From Cucumis sativus (Eukaryota; Streptophyta; Magnoliopsida; Cucurbitales; Cucurbitaceae), in contig NC_026656.2 of assembly GCF_000004075.3 (NCBI RefSeq), positions 22,144,607 through 22,208,606 on the forward strand: DNA of 64,000 bases, read 5' to 3'. The notes below the pieces were generated by a model. That model saw nothing but the letters and a program-made list of their open reading frames with translations. It did no database searches and had not been told where the DNA came from. A program made the position numbers and the translations under genes. Shown in pieces: positions 11,342 to 23,300 of the stretch (within the stretch, counting starts at the first letter, position 1; each line of letters starts with the position of its first letter).

Positions 11342-14300
11342 ATGGCCGACACTGCGATCGACCAAGTGGTTAGTAACTTACATTCCTTCTAATAATTTTT
11401 GAGCGATTTTTGGTTGGAGTATCATAGAAGCAATTTCATTGGAATTGAGACGAATCACGACCGTGTTTCAAGTGGTACGAAAAGTGAGGATATTGGTATC
11501 AGCTACAAGACCTTTCAAAAGTGAAGATTATGAATTTATTTACGTTTAATGATGAAATGGAAGTTAAACTGCGTAGTGCTAGCTAAGCTCAAACTCGAAC
11601 TCAATTAAATATTGGAGTGGATAGCAATGTATTATTATATGTTTTCTCATGCTTTCTTTATGTGCTGCAGAATCAATCTTACGATGAAGCCAACAAGACC
11701 CCGAAGAATGTTTTTGACTTGGAATCATTTGTTGGGGACTTGACCGTCGAGGAAGACGCTTGTAGGTAGGTCCATAGCTCATGTTTCTTATTCCTGTATG
11801 AAGCATACACAATATTTCTTTTCCAGCCGTCCTAACCTTGATGATGGCCGGAATTGCAGAGTGGGCTAAGATTGACATTACTTAAGAAAACTACCACGTG
11901 CTTATTTTGTTATTATATTTATTACCTTCTACCATTGGATTACAAATTTCATCATAGGATTAATTTGTCCCGTTGTACAGTGATGACATTTCATTGGAAG
12001 GACTGCAGCAAGAACTCGAAGAATGTAAAGATGATGATGTAAGCTATTTCTAACTTCAGTGTAATATTTGTATGATTGAGATTAGAGCTTTAGCTTTACA
12101 ATCATTATCAGCATGTCTTACATCACGTGGTAGTGTCTTTTTCCCCAATCAGTTTATTATTTTCAAATTTCATATGTTATTGTACATTTAGACTCCTTGA
12201 TTTAACTGTAGTTTATAAATGTGCCATTTTTTTAAACAAGAAGCAACTTCTCATTGATGTAATAAAAAAGATTAAATGTTTAGGAAATGACACTTACAAG
12301 GAGAGAAAAAGAAAAGTTATATTCAGCAAGTACAACCAGAAAGAGAGAAAACTTTCAAAACAACTTCGACCTCCAAGCCTCTTCCAACTATTGAGAAAAC
12401 AAAAGCTGCAACAAACTATTGAAGAAACCCAAGAAAACAACCACCGGCCAATAAAAGACCAACAAAGAGCAAACTGAAAACTCTTGAACGATGCAGAAAC
12501 TAAAAACCCTATGAAATAAACTTTTGATGAACCAACACCAAAAATCTTAGAAAGTAACATTCTCCTAATGCTCTAAGAGCTTCCAACAGGAGAACATTCA
12601 GCTTAATGAAAGCTTGTTTTTCATAAAACTTAAGACGATTTTCATTTTTCTTCTCTGTAGGCATCAAATATATAATCTTTGACCAACACGTTCAATCACT
12701 TGTTGTCATTGTATTTTGATCCCAAAAAAATTCTGATCAATTAGTCAAATATTGGAGATGTGTACTCTATCTTTGGTTTCAGTATAAATGTCGTGTTGAC
12801 TATTTTGGAAGTTTGCATCATGTACTATGATATATTTACGGTGTTGTCTGTATTTTGAAAGGCTGAAAGAGTTCCTCATTTTTTTATTTTATTTTATTTT
12901 AAATTATCATTATTATAATTTTATTTTTTTAACTCTTTATTAATCAGGTAGTTACGAACATACTTTCTAAAGGTGTAAAACTAAGGGAGTACACAAAGGG
13001 AGTTGAAAACAATTTGCGGCAGGTTGAGCTGGATTCCATACAGGTTTGTCAACATTTCTTAATCTTTTGAGTACAAGTCGGGTGGGGAGATTTGAACCTC
13101 AAACCTCTTGGTTTTGAGTTCACACATGTGCCAATTGAGCTAAGCTCTTGTCGTCAACATTTCTTAATCTTTTAGGTTTCCAATTCTATGCCTGAATACT
13201 TTTAACTTTTGTTATTTATGTTTTTAAAAAGTGAATTTATTATTCTGTCTTGCCTGTGATCAAGCAATGTTGTAGTTGTAGACATCAATCTGTACTCTGT
13301 TTGGTGCTGCAAGAGCGCTTTGGCTATTACTTTCTTTTTGCTCTCATAAATATTTTAATTTTCAGACATCTTTAAAGATTTACGATGGCATGTTGGGAGT
13401 AGTAGATGTGGTCAATTAGGACAAGGTGGATGCTAAGCATAATTTGGTTTGTTGGTTGGTTCAGAATTCCATGATCTATGTTTGTTTTCCTGCCTCAAGA
13501 TGGCATTGTTAATTATTTAATTGTAACTGTTCTCTTATTAAAATTGGCAGCACTTGCAGAGATCTATTTTAATCTTCGTTAACCATGCAAGTGGGGGATA
13601 TTTTTATTTTCCTTTAGATTGTTGGTAAGAAATGATGAGGGCTCTAAGGGGGTGTCAATTTAGTTGAGATGTATGGGTGCGTCTCTTGATCCATATGTCT
13701 TTCTTTAACGCTCTTTAGATAACTCTCTTGTGCTTTGAGCATTAGTCTCTGACGTAGTAAGAATAGGGTATGGTCAAATCCTTAATCTATTAGGATTATG
13801 ATTAATTTCTTTGGTTTATTAGGATTAGTTTCTTTTATTAATTAGGATCATGATATGTTTGCTTTTCAATTATAAATAGAGTACTTTTCTTCTTCTATTT
13901 ACAACGTTTAAACATTAATAAAATTCACTCATTTGGTATAAGTCGATTTGGTATTGGAGCAGTCGTTTGGGCCAACATTGACTGCCATTGGTGAAAGACT
14001 GGGAAGCTTTTTGTGACGCCGATCACAAGAGGGAGCATGCCATAAATTTTTTTTTTAAAAAAAGGTTTATCAGAATTTTGCAAGAATGGAATTTTGTAGA
14101 AGAACTACAATTTGGGACTAATATTGCTATAGAGAACAACCAAGAAAGACGGAGAAATATGCAAGAAAATTCAAGAATCGGTCTTACAACAATTATGATG
14201 AAGAAGCTTACCAAGAACACCCAATTTGTACACCAATTGTAAAATTTTTGAAGAAATGAAGAAGGAAATCAAGAAAACCCAACGTTTGTTGGGAGAGAGA

Positions 14301-17300
14301 ACTCAAAACGTGGAGCAATTTGCAAGAACTTAAAATAATTCAAGAAATTAATTGTAAAGATCTGAGTGACGAACAAAAATATGGAAACCCACACAAGAAT
14401 TAAAAAACGGAAGAAAACGTCTTTGAAATTTAAAGCATCGAAACCAAAGTCACCAAAGAAAAATGAAATCAATGTGAGATTGCACATCTTGAATTGGACG
14501 AGGAAGAAAAAATAAACAAAGATGAAGAAATCGTCCATGGGAATGATGACTATGAAACTATTTTCAAATTGGAGCTGGTGCGACCTAAGGTGGAAGGAAA
14601 ATCGACATCGAGAATTGATGAAATTGAGTACCCGTCTTCTTATATTCACAGCTTTTAAACATTAATAATTCCTCTCAATTCGGTATGCATCAGTCTCACT
14701 CACTTTGTTAGTAAAGAGACTTGTTTCCTTACCAAAAGCAATATTGCACATAAACTTGCGTACACTATTACATGTTTGTGGTTCATTAATTATAGTATTC
14801 GGTTTTCTTTCTTGTCATATATGAACAAAAGAGTTGTTGAAGAAACAGTTCCAGTATTAAAGGGTCACTTTGAATTGTTCAAACATTGCAGGAATATATT
14901 AAAGAAAGTGATAACTTAGTCTCGCTTCATGAACAAATTCGCGACTGCGACAACATCTTATCACAGATGGAAACTCTTCTCAGTGGTTTCCAGGTATTTC
15001 AGCTGCTTGTCTTGCACCCTAGTAATATCTAACTTTTTAGTGAAGTGCAACAATCTGCTTGTATTAGCATGTAGCGTTTTTGTGTCATTATATCCATCTC
15101 TGAAGTCTGAATTTCTACCTGATTCCTGTTTTCTTAAGTTGCATTTGATTCCTCAGGATGATCGTCAATCCTCATTAGATGATATACTGTGGGGCTTTAG
15201 GCTATCTTTCTCAGATTTGAATGCACATGGAATTACACTGACCTTGAATTTAATTTCAATTGTTCATTTATATCATCTTAAATGAGTTCATTGGGACTGT
15301 TCTCCCCACCTCCCCACTAAAAATGACATCGTTTCTTCCATTTACATTTGTTCATTCTAGATATTCTTCCAATGAATTAATATATTTATGTTTTAAAAAA
15401 AATTTCAGGCCGAAATTGGTTCTATTAGTGCAGACATTAAAGTCCTGCAGGAGAAGTCAATGGATATGGGTCTGAAGCTCAAGAATCGCAAGGTATTCTT
15501 GATTGGATGAAGAAACTTCATTACATTGGTAATTTGAAAAAACTGAAGAATCAAGTCTTTGGATCTCAATAGGCGTTACAATGGCTTGCTTACTTATAAT
15601 ATCCATTGCTGTTCAATTTCGCTCGTATCAGATGCATTCTTTTTTTCCAGAAGCTTTAAAGAAATTTTTGTGATTAAAAGTATTACTATATTATATAAAA
15701 TGCCAAGGCATAGGAAGAAGTGAAATTCAGGTGCTATGATAATTTTATTATGGCATTTTGGAGTTTTTAACTATCATATTTTGATAACATTAGTGTTCTC
15801 CTTTTCTTTTTATCTCCCATAATGAGTTTTTTGCAACTTTGTTTATTCATCAATAAGACTGTCATTGATTTAGTTTCATTTAGTGAGCAAAACATAATTA
15901 GCATTGGTGTGAAAATCTTCACTTATATTTCTTTCCCTTGAATTTTCTGCATTTTAACAAAAACGTTTCTTGAGAAACTTATCATAACTTAATGTTGGAG
16001 AAGTTGAAAGTCCCACATTGGAAATCCAAGGAGACTCATACTCCATATAAGATAGTTGAGTTACTCCTCTCATTGCCAATTGGTTTTGAGATGGAACCCC
16101 ATACTATCAAATTAACACTAAACACTTGCCATAAAATACCAAGAGATGGTAAAGTATTTTACCTTTGATATTACGGTGTTCCTCACTTGCTTATTTTAGA
16201 AATCCTTTCCATTCTTGGCATTTCTTTTCAGGTGGGGACGAGCACATTGTTTCTAAAATATTATGCACTTTCTCATTGTGCACTCAAGAAGTTGTTAATG
16301 AAAATTGTTGTTTTCATTTTTTTTTAAATAGTATGTGCTTTCTCACCGCGTACTCTAGAAGTTGTTAATGAGACCTTTTTGGGCTTAGCTCTCCTTCCCT
16401 CTTGTAATTTCATATCATCTACGAAATGACAAATTTTCTCATAAGAAAAGTTGGTTTTGAAAAGTTTCTTTTTTCTGCCTTTCTTTTTCTTTAATACTTC
16501 TGTAAGTGAGAATTCTTTTTGGGCAATGCATGTCGCGGTTGGTTTCTTTTGAAAAGAAAGTTGCATGTTCATCTAGTTTGCTCATTGTTTTAACTCAGTA
16601 AATGCTTTTATGGATTCCTGAAAGTTATCTTTCTTTCCTCTTTCTTTTTAATGCTTCTGTGGGTGAGACACCATGTGAATTCTTGTAGCAGTTGCTTTCT
16701 GTTGAAAAGAGGAATTGTATCTTCGTTTAGTTTTACTCATTATTTTAACTCAGCATACTACATGCATCACTATTTTATCTTCCTACTCTATCATTTTTTT
16801 CTCATGTGCTAGGCTCTACAATCTTATTCAGGTGGCAGAATCAAAATTGGCAAAGTTTGTCGAAGAGATCATTGTCCCTCCAAGAATGATAGACATAATT
16901 GTTGATGGAGAGGTATTGTCGGTATCTGTACACTTCACTCCCATTTGGAACTTGGCGTTGTTTTCTACTCATTTTCTTATTGTTCTTGCTCTAAATTAGT
17001 TTTCGGTATCCTTTAATTTTTTCAAGTTTCTCCTGTATATCGTTCTTATTAATTCAGTTTTGTTTTCCTGTTTAAAAATGCATATATATTTAGTAGTAAT
17101 GAATAAATATCACTCATTCTAATAGAAGGGAAAAAAATTACATGTTCTTCGATTTCGTTTGTCCTTGCATAATTTGTGGTACCTAATTTGAAATTTCTTC
17201 ATGCTTCCTTCTCTTTTTCTCATTGAAATGCCTATGTTGATATTCCAGTGAACTTTTTTTCTTTCTCAGGTTAATGATGAATATTTGAGGACTCTTGAGA

Positions 17301-20300
17301 TTCTAAGTAAGAAATTGGTGGTCGCAGAAGTGGATCCAATGATAAAAAATTCCAAAGCACTAAAGGATGTACAGCCTGAGCTTGAAAAACTCCGACAGAA
17401 AGCAGTGTCTAAGGTTGTGCTTTGTCTCACAGTGGCTGTATTCCTTTGGAAATATATGTTAGCCTGTGTTTCTTAGGGATATTTATGAAGTAGTATGCTA
17501 TCTACACCAACCTCATTCACAGGACTCTGGTAGTACAGCAGTAGTTAAATTAAATTTGTAGAAAAGACATTAAATTCAAAACCCCCTTCCAGCTTTACTG
17601 TGAGTAGCTTTTATAACACCAGATTTGACTTCGGCAATTCAGGAACAGGATGCAACTTTTTTCCCTCTTCCTGTTGTTCTAATCTCTAATTTGTTTAAGA
17701 ATGAAATTATGAGTTCTCAGTCACGTAGGGGGCGTTTGACCCTATGACTATGAAGGAGTGGAGTGCTCCATGTTTGCCTAGGGGTTATCATAATCCTAGG
17801 ATTAAGATTAGGACTATTCTACTCTTGCCCTTATTTCTCATCTGTCACTATTCCTCATTCCCACCTTTCACTATTCTTCACCTCCCATCTCTTCTATGTC
17901 GCTATTCCTCACTCCCCCTTTTCACTATACCTCACTTCCCCAAACATAGATTACAATAATCTACACCCCAAATACAGACTATAATAAACCACAAACTATA
18001 ATAACCACAAATTATAATATCCCCCTCCATGCCCCAAACACCTCCATGGTGATTAAGCATGTAACATAATGGACATATTAGGAATGTAACATGAGTGAAG
18101 ACTGACATGGTATTACCATTCCCTTGTACTTCTGGAAGTTTGGTTGGTCATGTATATTTGGATTTATGCGTCATTAAAATTAATGACGTTTTTAGATGAG
18201 ATTGATGTCTTGATTATCTCATATTTAGAGATGAAAGATGTGGTCACTTGATTAAACAATAAATTTTGAATTTTGATTTCAAGAATATGTTACTGTTTGC
18301 TATTTTGGTTTTATTTCGCAAACTTCAAAGGAAAAAATCATTTTTCTTTGGCAGAAAGTTCTGAACTTTTTTTCAGTATCCTCATCTAACTTGGTGCAGC
18401 TAGATCTCCAATTTAACTGCATATGTAGCATTTATTGAATTTTTGTTTATTTTTTTGTTATTTGACGGACTTTTATATGCATTTTGTCTATGTTATCGTT
18501 TTTCAGGTCTATGACTTCCTTGTCCAGAAACTCCAGGCTTTGAGAAAACCCAAGACAAATATTCAGATTCTTCAACAGAGTGTTCTTTTGAAGTACAAGT
18601 AAGTTCCAAAATTTTTGCCTTTTCATTTGTTGTCAGATGAAAAGACTGCCAATTATGGAATAAGCAGATATTCAGAAAGTTAATTTTCCAATAACTTTCT
18701 GTATTTATATTATTCAGGAATTCCTACGCTCATTTTGAACAGTTCATGGATTTAGTTTTATCTAGCTTTTGTTTGGTGTAAATCTAAGCATCATATACTC
18801 ATTATACTTTATATTTTTTTCTTTTCTTTCCAATTGGAGAGCTTCTTGTAAATACAAACATCTAGGTGCTGAGGTTTCCCCTTATTTCATCTAACAATGA
18901 AATGTTTCTTATTAAAAAAAGAAAAAAGACCTAGCAGAGTTCATGCCACAAGTACCTTGTTTCCTCAATCCTCCATTTCTTCTATCGTGTGTATTGAAGG
19001 TCTGTCGTTGTCAAAACTCGTGCTAAGAGGACACCACTTCTCTTCTCCATCTCATAAAGGTTCCCGTTGAAGTTGAGTTTTACAATTATCTCCCACTTAT
19101 CTTACATGTATGCTAGCATTCTGTTGTGGCTCTTGTTGGTGATATATAATTAAATTTGCCTTCAACCACCAACTTAAGCTTTTGGATGAATTGGTGGTTT
19201 AATATGGTATCAGAGCAGGTGGTTCAGAGAGGTTCTATGTTCAAGTCCCTGCATTGTCGTTTCCTCCCAAATTAAAATTGATTTCCACTTGTTAGGTCTT
19301 TCAAATATTTCAAATCCACAAGTGAGGAGGAGTGTTAGTGATATATAATTAAATTTGCCTTTAACCACCAACTTAAGCTTTTGGATGAATTGGTGGTTTA
19401 ATAGCTCTAACCATCAGGGGTTGGCCTTATAGTGAAAAGGAGACATAATCTTGACTCTCAATAAATGGCTAAGAGGTTAAGGATTCAATCTAGTGGTCAC
19501 TGGTCACCTACCTAAGAATTAATTCTCTACGAGTTTCCTTGACACCCAAATGTTATAGGTCAATTTCCTTGACACCCAAATGTTATTAGTCAAGGTCCGC
19601 AGATGTTGACTTGGATACTCACGGATATATATAAAAGTATCCTATTATGGCTCTAATGAATCAGGGGTGTGTGAATATTGTAAAATAGATTTTGTGGACC
19701 TCCCTACCATTCAACTGATCTTTGCAGAAGAAAATTCTGTGGCCACTGGCCATCTTCCAGTCTGATACAGAAGTTAGGATCTTCTTTGCCTTCTTCTATA
19801 TGTAATTTAATGAGCAGATTCAGAAACTATTCTATTACACCCATATTTTCCTGCGTTACTTCTTGTATACTTATAGTTGGTTAATTCATTGATTGTTTGT
19901 TATTATAATCTGTGCCTTCTATGCACAATGAAGAAATTGATCAATGTGTGTCTCAACAGCGATCTATTTAATCCTTCCCATGTACTTTCTTATCTATAGA
20001 ACTCAATATTATTCTATGATTTTGCATCTTTTTTGTGTACCCAAAGTTTATCATGGAATACCTTTTCAGATTCTGCTATCTTAATGATAATGTAGGTATG
20101 TTATTTCTTTCCTCAAGGATCATAGCAAAGAAGTTTACAACGAGGTTCGGACGGCATATATTGATACAATGAACAAGGTAATTGTTTAAGACATCATTTG
20201 TTTTTGTAAAGGTGTGGATGGTTTAATTTCGTGTTGTGGAAGAGGAAGACACCAATTCAAATCCTTAGACAATATATTACTCAGATAATTTATGCAATTA

Positions 20301-23300
20301 TTATTTTGAGTTATCTCTATGTATGGATAATTCATGGTTTTCTTGATTTATTTTGACCTGGGAGTTCCAAATCACTGATGTTGTCATGATGTGATGCTAG
20401 TTGCCCACTATGTTAAGAGTATATTGCCTCTTGGACACAACAACTCGCAATGGATTTTTTGTCAGACTTTGTCAGTAGTTGTACCATGTAGGTAATGAGA
20501 CCATATGAATACTTCAAACCTTCTAGGCATGTTAGAGTGTCAATAAGTAGTTCATCAACTCCAGAGCACTGAAAGTGACTTAACATTGAAGGGATCCAAT
20601 CAAGTTAGATGGTTTCATATGAATTTTTAAGTGCTTAAAAGCACTTAGAACGTCATTGCAAACATACTCTTAAATTATTTTGAAATCCACAAACAAATAG
20701 AGGAAAAATATATAAAAAGTGGTAATGATTTGGAACCAATTCTTCACATTCCTCTTAAGGGAATCTATCCATGGGAGAGGAAGATGTGCTTATCACTCAT
20801 TCCCAACAGAAACTTTGGCATTGGTTTCTATATTCCCTGCAGAAGATGAAGAAATTTCTTATTGGTTTCCACATACCTCACTTTTCATTCTCTAATTATC
20901 ACTTATTTCTGGCAGAAATTTTTTGTGAGCATGGAATCGAGTAGGCTGCTATGATATCTCTTGTGATTGATGTAACAAACAGTAAGTACTAAAAATGGTC
21001 CAAGGGGTGATAAGGACTTATCTATTCAAGATATTGGAACATAGTACAGACTACAGAGAACAAATTTTCTGCATGGTTCAAGTCTACGCTATTTCTTATT
21101 TTGGAATTGATATGGCATTATGTTGACACTATTCCAATGCCTATTTAATTGGACATAAGAATAAATGATTTGGGGTATTTTTAGATCCAACAACTACTTT
21201 TATCTCTTTCTTATGATTACTTGCCAATGTTGCCATGCGTTTTTTTGTCCAATACATAATTGCTTTTCAGCAGGCTCACTGACATGTTTTTATGCATCAG
21301 TAAAAATTGTTTCCTGTTTTTAATGGGACAATCATTTATCTAATGAGTATTGAGTTATTGATGTTGTTTTTTTGAAGAGGAAACGAGTCTCAATATTATT
21401 AATGTTTAAATATTTGAGTTATTGATGTATTGAAACTAATATTCATGTTTCTCAGGTTTTGAGTGCACATTTTCGTGCCTACATACAGGCACTAGAGAAA
21501 TTACAGTTAGACATAGCGACATCTAATGATCTGATTGGGGTGGAGGCTAGAAGTTCAGGTCTTTTCTTGAGAGGCAGGGAACCACTGAAGAACCGATCTG
21601 CTGTTTTTGCACTTGGTGATAGAATAAAGATATTAAAGGTTTTATTACTCTCTTAATTCTTGTAACCTCCTTGATCACATTGTTCACTCACCCGTGTTTG
21701 AATCTAACTTGTGACTTACTTTTCTCGTAGTTCTTCATTTCTTCATTCTTGTTTGAACTAGTAGCTTAGTGTTGTTGACCATGAGTTTGTTTATGTAAAG
21801 TTGCATATTTGTTTATTTATTAAATTACAAAATTTTCCTTGAACTTGTAAGGTTTTGTCTAATAGGTCCGAATTTTAAAAGTGTATGATAAGTTATTGAA
21901 ATTTCAATTTTAAGTCTTTAACATGCAAGAAAAAAGCCCAAGGCCGAGCGCTTCCCTCTTGAGTTAGGGGTGGCGTGGTATTCCACAGGGAGAGGTTTTT
22001 CAAATTGTGGCGCACTCTTAGTGCGTTGGGCTTACATTTTCACTTTCCAGTGGGGGCTTCCATGGCCGCTTTACTGCCCTAGCTTTTGCAGTCAAAGCGT
22101 GGGGTTTTGCCCTACATAAAGTCTTAACATGCACTACATTCTTCAAAATGAATGGAGGATTTTATGTATAATATGACCCAAAACTTTCAAATTGTTTGTC
22201 TATATGTGAATTTTAAAAGATTTCAAATCGTTCAAAGACCTATTAGATTCAAAATTGGAACTTTTGGGATTTACTAAAATACTTGTAAAGTTTGAGGGAC
22301 CTATTAAACCTTTCTTAAAGTTTAGAGACTAATTAGACATCAATTTGAACTTCATATTTTAGCCTTTATTTTTTGTTCTTTTGTTGTTAGATTGCACTTT
22401 AATTTTGATGTAATAGAATTAGATGCTTTAAATAATAATCTTAACTAGTTTGGATGTGGAACAAATGAGTTCGGGTACATTCACATTTAATAAATGACAT
22501 CTATATATAAGTTTGGATTTTTACTAATTGGATTTGCTACACGTCCTGGTGTAAACTCTATTCAGGAAGTTGACGAACCTGCTCTGATTCCACATATAGC
22601 TGAAGCCAGTTCAATTAAGTATCCTTATGAAGTTCTCTTTAGGAGCTTGCATAAGCTTCTAATGGACACTGCCACTTCTGAGTACTTCACAGTTCACTCT
22701 TCCTTAGTTTATTATCTTCAGAGTGTTATTTGTAACAAGTTTGTCAATTTTCTAATTTTTTTTTTACTTCACAGGTATAATTTCTGTGACGATTTTTTTG
22801 GGGAAGAACCCATGTTTTATGACATCTTCGCAGGTAATTATGATGGAATCCTTGGCTTATTGTCAGTTAACATATCTAACAGATGTTAAGTTGCCAATGT
22901 GAGTTTGAATATTTTATTATGAGTTTTCACCCCTCAAAGAGGTTATGCTATTGGTCTTATATTTCTTTTCTTTTTAAATCTGTTATGCATAAAAATGCAG
23001 AAGCATCTCCCTCTCTTCTTCTTCTTCGTCTTCTCGCTCTCTCTCTCACACACACACAGAGAACTATGTTTATTCCTTGAGTCATTTTGTGTGAAAGCTC
23101 TGGCCAATCATATTGAACAAGTTCAGACTTTTCTTCTAAGGAAAAGATATTGAATGGAAGATGCTTGGTTTTTTGTTATTATAGTGATTTGGTGAGGTTA
23201 ACATGATCTGACATTAGTTCTCAAATAATCAGGCCCTTTTGCTGTCATTGATGAACACTTCACTTCAATTCTCCCGAACAGTTATGATGCAATTGGTCTA

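Noticed and set aside
12127-12477. 116-residue frame and its antisense partner in VPS52 intron 3
   Set aside because: Low-complexity A- and GA-rich sequence in a probable LINE tail.
13069-13152. tRNA gene on the minus strand
   Set aside because: Box A and B are present, but no cloverleaf with an acceptor stem could be formed, and flanking target-site duplications show a SINE.
15993-16060. snRNA-type promoter: 'gtcccacattg' resembles the plant upstream sequence element, with a TATA-like box downstream
   Set aside because: No snRNA sequence follows, the spacing fits poorly, and the string lies in an LTR-like repeat that recurs elsewhere.
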